64,000 nucleotides of DNA from an uncultured Pelagibacteraceae bacterium (GTDB lineage Bacteria; Pseudomonadota; Alphaproteobacteria; Pelagibacterales; Pelagibacteraceae), in assembly GCA_902570525.1 (NCBI GenBank), contig CACFYN010000002.1:58464-122463 (forward strand), written 5' to 3'. A model generated the notes under the pieces. That model was not told the DNA's origin, did no database searches, and saw only the letters and a list, made by a program, of their open reading frames with translations. The first letter of the stretch is position 1. Each line of letters begins with the position of its first letter. A program made the translations under genes and the position numbers. Below, piece after piece: positions 33,600 to 42,180 of this stretch.

Positions 33600-34466
33600 A
33601 TGAAAATTATAATATTGATACCGATTTATAACGATTGGCAATCTGCAACCAAACTCTTAGAAAATATTAATAATGAAGTAAGTGGAATAGATCATACTTT
33701 TTCAATAATTTTAGTAAACGATGCATCTACAGAGCAAATCATAGAGAACACTTCAAATTTTTCGAATTTAAATTCAGTTCAGATTTTAAATCTTAAACAA
33801 AATATTGGCCATGCAAGATGTATTGCGACAGGTCTAAATCATATTAATAAAAATGAGGAGTTTGATTATGTAATTCCAATGGATGGAGATGGTGAGGATA
33901 GGCCGGAAGAAATAAAATTATTCATAGAAAATTTTAATTATCATCCAAATAAAACAATAGTAGGAGAAAGAGTTAAAAGGTCGGAGAGTATTTTATTTAA
34001 ACTGTGCTATTCATTTCATAAAATTTTAACTTATACCTTTACAGGCCAATCTATTAAATTTGGAAATTATACATGTTTGACAAAATCAACTATAGAAAAA
34101 ATGTTGACAGATAAAGCAACTTGGAGCAGCTTCTCAGGGTCATTAGCAAAAAATTGTAATGATAGAGCAGCAATTGCATCTGAGAGAGGTAAAAGATATT
34201 TTGGACCATCAAAAATGAGTTTTTTAAATCTGTTAAAACATTCATTAGCAATAATTGGTGTATTTAAATTCAATGTTTTAATAAGATCAATTTTATTTAT
34301 TTTGGTATATTTATTTCTAATATATCAAAAAATATCATTCATAATGTCCATGCCACTCATTTTAGTCGTACTTTTTTTAGTAAGTACTTTTGTTATTTCA
34401 AAAAGAGAAAATTTAAATCAGCTTGAAAGTTCATTAGAAAACATTTTAAATATTCAAAAATTTTAA
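33600..34466 (+). CDS. Family 2 glycosyltransferase (DPM1/GtrB-like) with two C-terminal TM helices
   Basis: IILIPIYNDWQSATKLLENI, DGDGEDRPEEI, hydrophobic C-terminus. Confidence 0.88.
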   Translation: MKIIILIPIYNDWQSATKLLENINNEVSGIDHTFSIILVNDASTEQIIENTSNFSNLNSVQILNLKQNIGHARCIATGLNHINKNEEFDYVIPMDGDGEDRPEEIKLFIENFNYHPNKTIVGERVKRSESILFKLCYSFHKILTYTFTGQSIKFGNYTCLTKSTIEKMLTDKATWSSFSGSLAKNCNDRAAIASERGKRYFGPSKMSFLNLLKHSLAIIGVFKFNVLIRSILFILVYLFLIYQKISFIMSMPLILVVLFLVSTFVISKRENLNQLESSLENILNIQKF

Positions 34467-34470
34467 TATT

Positions 34471-36633
34471 ATGGAAAAAGATATGGCTCAAGAAGTAATA
34501 GACATACTTACTAGTAATATCGATACTTTATGGGTTATCGACTGTGCAATTTTAGTTTTCATAATGCAAGCAGGTTTTATGTGTATGGAAACTGGCTTAT
34601 CTAGACATAAAAATAGTATTAACGTTGCGCTCAAAAATGCAGCGGACTTTGGCGTATCAGTAGTTATTTTTTGGATTTTTGGATTTGGTATAATGTTTGG
34701 TACTTCCTATAACGGTTTTTTCGGTACTGACTTATTTTTTTTTAAAACAGAAAAAGCAGAATACATGACTTATTTTGTTTTTCAGGCAATGTTTGTTGCG
34801 ACCGCTGCAACAATTATTTCTGGTGCTGTTGCTGAACGAATGAAATTTAATGGTTATTTAATCATGACAGTTTTAGCGACAGGAATTATTTATCCTATTG
34901 TTGGTCACTGGGCGTGGTCTTCAAGTTATCTTTCCAAATATGATACAGTTAGTCAATTATTAGTTGCTACTGGTTCAATAAAAACTACAGGTTGGCTTTC
35001 TGATTTAGGATTTATAGATTTTGCTGGAAGTACAATTGTGCACTCGGTTGGAGGTTGGATTGCTTTAGCAGCAGTAATAATATTAGGACCACGAATTGGT
35101 AAATATTCAGAGGCAAATAAAGGAAAATTTACTGGATCTAGTTTTCCTTTGGCAGTATTAGGAACACTTATTTTATGGTTTGGTTGGTTTGGTTTTAATG
35201 GAGGTAGCAATGGTGCAATGGACGAAACTGTACCACTAATTTTAATTAACACCTTTTTGGCAGCTGCTTTTGGTTTATTAACTGGTTTAACAATCTCTTA
35301 CATAAAGTTTAAAAAACCTGATCCTTTTTATATTATTTTAGGTCCATTAGCAGGACTGGTAGCAATCACAGCAGGATGTAATTCAATGACATCAGTTGTC
35401 TCAATTTTAGTTGGAATAATAGGTGCAATAATTGCAATTATAGTAAACGAAACTTTAAATAACTTTGAAATTGATGATGTGGTTGGTGCTGTTCCAGTAC
35501 ATTTAGCAGCTGGTATTTGGGGAACTTTAGCGGTTGGTATGTTTGGTGATTTAAATATTTTAGATACTGGTTTAGATAGATTTTCTCAAATTAAAATTCA
35601 ATTAATCGGTATTGTATCAATTGGCTTATTTACCTTTGTTTCATCTTACACATTGTTGAGTTTAGTTAATAAATTTTATCCTCTAAGGGTAAGTCCTGTA
35701 CAAGAGGAGCTAGGATTAAATATTGCTGAGCACAATGCAGTTTCAGTTGAACATGATCTTATTTCGATTTTAGATAAACAGTCAGAAACAGGTGATCTAA
35801 AAATTAGAGGTCCACAGGATCCATTTACTGCTGGCGGTGTGATTGGTCTTTATTACAATAAATTAATGAGTAAATTAGAAACAAGTGAGGACGAAAAAAA
35901 TAAGTGGCGTGAAAGAATATCAAAAGAAGTTAAGCTAGCAGTAAAAGTCCAGGAAAACTTTTTACCTAAAAGAAATTTAAAAAATTATCCTGTACAAGGT
36001 ATAAATATAGCTGCAAGAGAGGTTTCGGGGGACTTTTTTAGTTTTTACCCTCATAATGACAGTGTCTATTTTATAATCGCAGATGTAGCTGGAAAAGGAA
36101 TACATGCAGGAATGGTTATGGCTAAGGCGTCTACATTATTTGAAATAATGTCTAGAGATAAAGTGGATGTAGATGAAATTGCATTTCATATGAATAACGA
36201 TTTGTTTTTAACTAAAACAAGCGGAATGTTTGTTACCTCAATTATTGGAAATTATAATTTAACTTCAGGAGAAATATCATGGGTAAATGCTGGTCATCAA
36301 CCAGCGTTAGTAAGAGATAAGAATGGTAATTTCGAGGAATTTGAAAGTAAATCTCCACCACTAGGTGTGATTATACAAAAAACAAAATCAAGTTATTCTA
36401 TTAATAAAATAAATTTAAACAGCAACAGGTTATATGCATTCACCGATGGATTGTCTGAAAGTTTAGATGAAAATAATCAAGAAATTGGCATTGAGGGTTC
36501 AAAAAAGGTAATAAATAATAATTTTAGCAAAAATGTTAATGATGAGCTTAATAACATTACTAAAGAGATAACTGACACATCAAAAATTAAAAGATTAAGT
36601 GATGATTTAACTATTGTTGTTATAGGTAAATAA
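34471..36633 (+). CDS. Ammonium transporter (Amt) fused to C-terminal SpoIIE/RsbU-type PP2C phosphatase
   Basis: Amt core: MQAGFMCMETGLSR, GFIDFAGSTIVHSVGGW, GFNGGSNGAMD, GAVPVHLAAGIWGTLAVG. C-terminal: REVSGDFFSF, IIADVAGKGIHAGMVMAKAS, WVNAGHQPALV, AFTDGLSES. One continuous ORF. Confidence 0.95.
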   Translation: MEKDMAQEVIDILTSNIDTLWVIDCAILVFIMQAGFMCMETGLSRHKNSINVALKNAADFGVSVVIFWIFGFGIMFGTSYNGFFGTDLFFFKTEKAEYMTYFVFQAMFVATAATIISGAVAERMKFNGYLIMTVLATGIIYPIVGHWAWSSSYLSKYDTVSQLLVATGSIKTTGWLSDLGFIDFAGSTIVHSVGGWIALAAVIILGPRIGKYSEANKGKFTGSSFPLAVLGTLILWFGWFGFNGGSNGAMDETVPLILINTFLAAAFGLLTGLTISYIKFKKPDPFYIILGPLAGLVAITAGCNSMTSVVSILVGIIGAIIAIIVNETLNNFEIDDVVGAVPVHLAAGIWGTLAVGMFGDLNILDTGLDRFSQIKIQLIGIVSIGLFTFVSSYTLLSLVNKFYPLRVSPVQEELGLNIAEHNAVSVEHDLISILDKQSETGDLKIRGPQDPFTAGGVIGLYYNKLMSKLETSEDEKNKWRERISKEVKLAVKVQENFLPKRNLKNYPVQGINIAAREVSGDFFSFYPHNDSVYFIIADVAGKGIHAGMVMAKASTLFEIMSRDKVDVDEIAFHMNNDLFLTKTSGMFVTSIIGNYNLTSGEISWVNAGHQPALVRDKNGNFEEFESKSPPLGVIIQKTKSSYSINKINLNSNRLYAFTDGLSESLDENNQEIGIEGSKKVINNNFSKNVNDELNNITKEITDTSKIKRLSDDLTIVVIGK

Positions 36634-36672
36634 TTTACTACTTAATTTTTTAAAAATTGATAAAATTAATTT

Positions 36673-37500
36673 ATGGAAATAAACCTTATTTCAGGTGCGT
36701 TAGGAGCTGAAATCTCAGGTATAGATTTAAAAGACACCTCTGAGAAAAATTGGAAAATAATTAATGATTTATTGTTAGAACATAAGGTTCTTTTTTTTAG
36801 AAATCAAAATATTACAGCAGAGCAACAGATTAATTTTGCTAAGAACTTTGGACCCCTCGAGAAACATGTTTACGTGAAAGGTAGAGAAGAGTTTCCAGAA
36901 ATAATAAGAATAATTAAAAAACCTGATGAAAAACACCAATGGGGAGAAAATTGGCATACAGATGTAAGTTATAATCCAAAGCCTACAAAAGTAATCATCT
37001 TAAGATCAATTAAAATTCCTCCTGTTGGTGGCGATACAATGTTTTCAAATATGGAATTAGCTTATGAAACTTTAGATAGTGAACTTAAAGAAAAAATTAA
37101 AGATAAGAAAGCTATTCATAGCTCTCTTGGCGCCGCAGCATTCGTTGAGGCATATAAAGGCATGGAGGGTAATGGAAATATAGATGAATATTCAAACAGT
37201 CATCCAATTGTAAGAACCCACCCAGAAACGGGAAAAAAAATTCTTTATGTGAATTCTATGTACACAAAAAGAATTGAAGGCCTTGACGAAAATGAAAGTG
37301 ATGAAATATTAAAAAAATTATACACTCATCAGGAAAGATTAGATCTTACATGTAGATTTAAGTGGACTGAAAATGCTGTAGCAATTTGGGATAATAGAAG
37401 TACTCAACATCAAGGCTTATCAGATTTTTTTCCTGGAAGGGGCTTGGGACACGAAAGAGTAATGGATAGAGTTGCTATAGAAGGTGATCAACCAATCTAA
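36673..37500 (+). CDS. TauD/TfdA-family 2-oxoglutarate-dependent dioxygenase
   Basis: GAEISGIDL, GENWHTDVSYNPKPTKVIILRS (HxD), FKWTENAVAIWDNRSTQHQGLSDF. Confidence 0.9.
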   Translation: MEINLISGALGAEISGIDLKDTSEKNWKIINDLLLEHKVLFFRNQNITAEQQINFAKNFGPLEKHVYVKGREEFPEIIRIIKKPDEKHQWGENWHTDVSYNPKPTKVIILRSIKIPPVGGDTMFSNMELAYETLDSELKEKIKDKKAIHSSLGAAAFVEAYKGMEGNGNIDEYSNSHPIVRTHPETGKKILYVNSMYTKRIEGLDENESDEILKKLYTHQERLDLTCRFKWTENAVAIWDNRSTQHQGLSDFFPGRGLGHERVMDRVAIEGDQPI

Positions 37501-37505
37501 GCAAA

Positions 37506-38693
37506 ATGTTTAGATACATTCTTGTATTTTTTTTAATTTTATTTTGTACATCTGCATCTGCAAATTTTAAACAAATAAAAAAAAAAGCTGAAGTTAATAA
37601 TCCTGAAATTATATTCCCAATACCAGCAAATTTAAAGAATTGCCAAACAGAATTATATGTCAGTCCTGAAAATAACTTTGTTACACCTGTTTTAAAAGTT
37701 GAAGCACCTGAGGGATATGGCCTTGATGATAGATTTAATCATGCACAAAATAAATTTGAGAACTTTAGTTTCCCATGTTCAGGAGGAAATATTGAAGCGT
37801 GCAAGAATGTTAAGAGAGTTATTTTAGAATGGGCAAAAGCAAATGCCGCACAAAGAACAGGCCCCTCAGATCATGAAGGAAGACATTGGAATGATACACT
37901 TACCGTAAATCTCTATATAGCATCTCCAATGATGGCAGCTTATTCATTCGCTAAGCAAGTTATAAATATTCCGGAAAATGAAGATAAAATTATAAAAGAC
38001 TGGTTCAAAAAAATTGTAAAGAAAAACCAACATCTAATGTATGGTTTAAAAAATTATGATTATGGTGGCGCCTCTGGTGTTCCTAGAAGAGCACATAATC
38101 ATGCTTTATCTTCAGCCGTTTCCCACATGCAATTAGGCGTTTTATTGAATGATAGCAAATTGTTTAAAAAAGCATTTAAAAACTATGAGGCAGCAATTAA
38201 ATACCAACGAAAAGATGGAAGTATGCCGATTGAAACAAGAAGAGGTGGAAGGGCAATGTTCTATCAAGGAAGAGCGATGAATGCACTCGCTGTCATAGCA
38301 ATAATAGCTGAACATCAAGGATATAATATTTGGGACTTAAATTTCAAAGGCAAAAATTATCATAACTTAGTTAAATTCTTTATTGATTTTACTGAGAATA
38401 ATGAAAAAGTTTTCAAGTATGCTAAAGAAAATAGATGGCCAGGACCAGCCAAAGATTACAAGGTTCAAGATTTAAGGTCTAATTCAGGAAGTAATTGGGG
38501 TTGGTTATACGCTTATGCAACGCGTTTTCCTGATCATGAAAATGTAAAAAGATTAAAAAAATGGTCTGAAAATAAAAGTGAACTCAATTCTTATCAGAGT
38601 AAAATAGTTTATAATTTCTTAAATATTAAAAAAAAAGGCTTTGGTAGCGCTTCTTGGACTGTTGTTGAACCAAATTGTCATTTCTCTAAGTAG
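37506..38693 (+). CDS. Secreted alginate-lyase-domain (PL5-like) protein
   Basis: N-terminal signal peptide; [75 protein letters not shown] matches the AlgL-type core pattern. Confidence 0.7.
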   Translation: MFRYILVFFLILFCTSASANFKQIKKKAEVNNPEIIFPIPANLKNCQTELYVSPENNFVTPVLKVEAPEGYGLDDRFNHAQNKFENFSFPCSGGNIEACKNVKRVILEWAKANAAQRTGPSDHEGRHWNDTLTVNLYIASPMMAAYSFAKQVINIPENEDKIIKDWFKKIVKKNQHLMYGLKNYDYGGASGVPRRAHNHALSSAVSHMQLGVLLNDSKLFKKAFKNYEAAIKYQRKDGSMPIETRRGGRAMFYQGRAMNALAVIAIIAEHQGYNIWDLNFKGKNYHNLVKFFIDFTENNEKVFKYAKENRWPGPAKDYKVQDLRSNSGSNWGWLYAYATRFPDHENVKRLKKWSENKSELNSYQSKIVYNFLNIKKKGFGSASWTVVEPNCHFSK

Positions 38694-39966
38694 TTTTTAT
38701 TTTTGGCAGTGAATAAAAGTCAGCTGTATCAATTTTAGATGAATGTTCTCTTCTCATATTCCACTTTTTGTAAACACCCGCACTTGCAAGACTTAACGTA
38801 GATCTTCCATAACGGTAATTTGTATTATCCATTGATCTCATTAATCTATTTATTTTTTCATCTTTTTCGGATGAGAATAAATTTTCCTTATCATTTTCAT
38901 TTGATAATCCTGTTAGCATCACCCCTGCTTTTTGATATCGACAACCATGTTTAAATATTTCTTCTAATATTGAAACTGCAACTGTAACAGTTTCTATACT
39001 ATTGTTCGTTGCAATCGGAAAATCAACTGTTTTTGAATTTGAATAATAACCAAAATTTCTTTGGAAAGGACTTGTTCTAACAAAAACAGTTATCGCTTTT
39101 GCAACTAGATTTTCTGATCTAATTTTCTCAGAAGCATTTAAACAATAACTTGCAACTGCTTCTTTTAATTCTTGGAAATGTTCAACTCTTTTTCCAAATG
39201 AACGAGACACAACACAACTTTTTCTTTTTGATTGTGTTGTTTCTAAATCAATACAAGGAATACCTCTAAGCTCCATGGCTGTTCTTGAACTTAAAACATT
39301 TGAACATTTTTTAATCCAGGTATTTGATTTATTTTTTAATTGCTTCGCGTTATAAACTCCGTGTTTTTGATAAAATTTAGTTAACTGTTTTCCAACTCCC
39401 CATACATCATTTATTTCAATTTTTTCTAATATCGGATCAAGATTTTCAATACCAATTAAACTTGTAACACCAGATTGTTTTTTCTTTGCAATATGATTTG
39501 CAATTTTACTTAAAGTTTTTGTTTTTGCTATACCGATACTTGTTGGTATCCCCGTCCACTGTAAAACAGTATTTCTGATTTCCTTCCCAACTTCTTCAAC
39601 TTCTTCATCAGAAAAGTTTGATAAATCCATAAATGCTTCATCAATTGAATAAACTTCTATATCAGAATTAAATCTTTTTAGAGTTCTCATTACTCTTCTT
39701 GATAAATCGCCATATAAAGAATAATTTGATGAAAATACATTTACTTTATTTTTTATAATTATATCTTTTGCTTTAAAGTAAGGTTCACCCATTTTAATAC
39801 CTAAAGCTTTTGCTTCATTAGATCTTGAAATTATACAGCCGTCATTATTAGATAAAACTACAACAGGTTTTTTTCTTATTTTTGGATTAAACAATCTTTC
39901 ACAAGAAACGTAGAAAGAATTACAATCAATTAATGCAATTTTTTTAGTATACTGAGTGGATGACAT
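38686..39966 (-). CDS. umuC: DNA polymerase V subunit UmuC (Y-family)
   Basis: [50 protein letters not shown]. Confidence 0.96.
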   Translation of the reverse strand: MSSTQYTKKIALIDCNSFYVSCERLFNPKIRKKPVVVLSNNDGCIISRSNEAKALGIKMGEPYFKAKDIIIKNKVNVFSSNYSLYGDLSRRVMRTLKRFNSDIEVYSIDEAFMDLSNFSDEEVEEVGKEIRNTVLQWTGIPTSIGIAKTKTLSKIANHIAKKKQSGVTSLIGIENLDPILEKIEINDVWGVGKQLTKFYQKHGVYNAKQLKNKSNTWIKKCSNVLSSRTAMELRGIPCIDLETTQSKRKSCVVSRSFGKRVEHFQELKEAVASYCLNASEKIRSENLVAKAITVFVRTSPFQRNFGYYSNSKTVDFPIATNNSIETVTVAVSILEEIFKHGCRYQKAGVMLTGLSNENDKENLFSSEKDEKINRLMRSMDNTNYRYGRSTLSLASAGVYKKWNMRREHSSKIDTADFYSLPKIKTT

Positions 39967-40339
39967 AAGTTACAACTCCCCAAATAAAAATATCTTCTTC
40001 TTCGTTAATTAAAATTCTATCGTTGAAATTTTTAGATCCTGAGGTTAAAAATTTTTTGTCTCTTTCTTGTACAAAGCTTTTAACCACTAATTCGTCATGA
40101 ACATTTGCAATTACAGTTGAAAAATTTCTAGGTGTTAAACTTTTATCGACGACCAATATATCTCCATCATTGATGCCAACATCAGTCATTGATTTTCCCT
40201 GAACTCTGATTACAAAAGTTGCTGGAACATTCTTAATTAAGTGAACGTTTAGATCTATGTCTTCTTCTATGTAATCGGTAGCTGGAGATGGAAAACCAGC
40301 TCCTGCTTTGTGTAAATAGTAAGGTATAGTCAGTTTCAT
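39944..40339 (-). CDS. umuD: UmuD-type S24 peptidase subunit of DNA polymerase V
   Basis: [20 protein letters not shown] cleavage region, [22 protein letters not shown]; start taken at [10 protein letters not shown]. Confidence 0.93.
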   Translation of the reverse strand: MKLTIPYYLHKAGAGFPSPATDYIEEDIDLNVHLIKNVPATFVIRVQGKSMTDVGINDGDILVVDKSLTPRNFSTVIANVHDELVVKSFVQERDKKFLTSGSKNFNDRILINEEEDIFIWGVVTYVIHSVY

Positions 40340-40346
40340 AATAAAT

Positions 40347-40361
40347 GTTCTTATTTTGTTC
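40347..40361 (-). promoter_or_regulatory. Candidate LexA box of umuDC
   Basis: GTTC-TTATTTT-GTTC, an exact match to the alphaproteobacterial GTTC-N7-GTTC consensus, 8 nt upstream of the umuD ATG. Confidence 0.75.
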
Positions 40362-40418
40362 TCATTAGTACAACACTTATTCAATAGTGTCAAATAGGTT
40401 GTATTTTGAGTCTGGAAC

Positions 40419-40440
40419 TGAATCAAAAGTGAATCAAAAC
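40419..40440. repeat. Two tandem 11-nt near-identical repeats (TGAATCAAAAG / TGAATCAAAAC)
   Basis: Direct reading of the umuD/GFA intergenic region. Confidence 0.8.
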
Positions 40441-40512
40441 GTGAACATCCAAACTACATTTTGTTGGATTGTGGATAACTTGGACAAGGGATAGATTGCT
40501 TAGATATAAATT

Positions 40513-40884
40513 ATGGAAAAATTGAATTGTCATTGTGGTCAAATTGAAATTGAAGTGAATTTAACCAAAGGCTTAGAAGATCTTTACAGATGCAATTGTT
40601 CAATGTGTAAAAGGAAGGGAGCAATAAGCACTGTGATTGATAAAAAAGATTTGAAGGTGACAAAAGGAGAAGAGTTATTAAAATTTTATCAATTCAATAC
40701 AAACGTTGCTAAACATTATTTTTGTACTAATTGTGGGATATATACACACAATCAAAGAAGAGCAGATCCTAATACATATGGTATAAATGTAGGATGCTTA
40801 AATGGAATAACAGAAGATGAGCTATTTAAATTTAGAGTAAGAATAAATGATGGACATAATCATATATTAGATAGGAAAAAATAA
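40513..40884 (+). CDS. GFA-family (Mss4-fold, Zn-binding) protein, copy 1
   Basis: CHCGQIEIEV, CNCSMCKRKG, YFCTNCGIYTH. Confidence 0.9.
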   Translation: MEKLNCHCGQIEIEVNLTKGLEDLYRCNCSMCKRKGAISTVIDKKDLKVTKGEELLKFYQFNTNVAKHYFCTNCGIYTHNQRRADPNTYGINVGCLNGITEDELFKFRVRINDGHNHILDRKK

Positions 40885-41252
40885 TGATAAAAAAATTAAA
40901 ATGCCACTGTGGAAATGTAGAGGCTGAAGTAAACATTCCAGACAATGGAATTGAAAAAATAATGAGATGCAATTGTTCTATCTGTAAAAAAAAAGGATAC
41001 GTAATTGGAGTATTAGGTGAAAATGATTTTAAATTAATTAAAGGAGAAGATTCTTTAAAACTTTATCAATTTTATACTAATACTGCTAAACATTATTTTT
41101 GTACTAACTGTGGAATTCATACACATAATAGACCAAGAATAAATCCAAAAATTTATGGAATAAACGTTGCTTGTATAGATGACATTGATGTTTTCAAATT
41201 TAAAGATGTAGCTGTAAATGATGGTCGTAATCATCCTTTAGACAAAAAATAA
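40884..41252 (+). CDS. GFA-family (Mss4-fold, Zn-binding) protein, copy 2
   Basis: CHCGNVEAEV, CNCSICKKKG, YFCTNCGIHTH; tandem paralogue of preceding gene. Confidence 0.9.
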   Translation: MIKKLKCHCGNVEAEVNIPDNGIEKIMRCNCSICKKKGYVIGVLGENDFKLIKGEDSLKLYQFYTNTAKHYFCTNCGIHTHNRPRINPKIYGINVACIDDIDVFKFKDVAVNDGRNHPLDKK

Positions 41253-41253
41253 A

Positions 41254-42180
41254 ATGTCCCAAATTTCTGCATGTTTAAATAAAGTCAAAAAACCTTGTTA
41301 TAGGTTTATATCAACACAAGAAATTTCTAACGAAAAATTTAAAAATAAAGATAAAATGTTGAGATCTTTCCTTATACCAGTTTGTTTTTGGATGGCTAAA
41401 AAGGTGAAAAAAAATAATACTATGATTGTTGGTTTATCGGGTGGTCAAGGAACTGGGAAAACAACAATCTCTTCAATAATTAAAATAATTCTGGAAAAAT
41501 ATTTCAAATTAGACGTATTTAAAATTTCAATAGATGATTTTTATAAAACAAGAAAAGAAAGAATTATTTTGTCTAAAAAAGTTCATCCATTGTTAAAAAC
41601 TAGAGGAGTTCCAGGAACTCATGATATTGATATGATGCTTAATTTTTTTAGGAAAGTTAAAGCAAAAAAATTAAAAACCTTATCTCTTCCAAAATTTGAT
41701 AAATCTATAGATGACAGGCTTTCAAAAAATAAATGGTATAAAGTCAAATCAAAACCAGACATTGTAATTTTCGAAGGTTGGTGTGTTGGTGCAAAATCTC
41801 AAAGCACAAAACAACTTATAAAACCAATAAACTCTTTAGAAAGGTTTAATGATAAATCTATGAAGTGGAGAAAATATGTTAATTTAAATCTCAAAAATAA
41901 ATATAAAAAATTTCATAGCATGATGGATTGTTTATTATATTTAAAAGCAGAAAATTTTGCCTTATTAAGAAAGTGGAGATTAGTTCAAGAAAAAAAATTA
42001 AAAATTAAAAATAAAAATAAAAAAAACTCTAAGGTAATGAATAAACAAGAAGTATTAAATTTTATGATGACATACCAAAGAATTACTGAACATATGTTTA
42101 AAACTGCAACAAAATACTCGTCAATTGTGATGTCATTAAATGGACATCATCAAATTACAAAACTAAAATATAACAAATGA
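41254..42180 (+). CDS. P-loop kinase, D-glycerate 3-kinase (GLYK/YGR205W-like)
   Basis: VGLSGGQGTGKTT, ISIDDFYKTRKER, TRGVPGTHDIDMM, IVIFEGWCVGA. Confidence 0.85.
   Translation: MSQISACLNKVKKPCYRFISTQEISNEKFKNKDKMLRSFLIPVCFWMAKKVKKNNTMIVGLSGGQGTGKTTISSIIKIILEKYFKLDVFKISIDDFYKTRKERIILSKKVHPLLKTRGVPGTHDIDMMLNFFRKVKAKKLKTLSLPKFDKSIDDRLSKNKWYKVKSKPDIVIFEGWCVGAKSQSTKQLIKPINSLERFNDKSMKWRKYVNLNLKNKYKKFHSMMDCLLYLKAENFALLRKWRLVQEKKLKIKNKNKKNSKVMNKQEVLNFMMTYQRITEHMFKTATKYSSIVMSLNGHHQITKLKYNK

Noticed and set aside
40362-40512. Chromosome replication origin at the DnaA box
   Set aside because: Only one perfect DnaA box and two short repeats were seen; no dnaA/dnaN/hemE neighbourhood. Reported only as a low-level finding.
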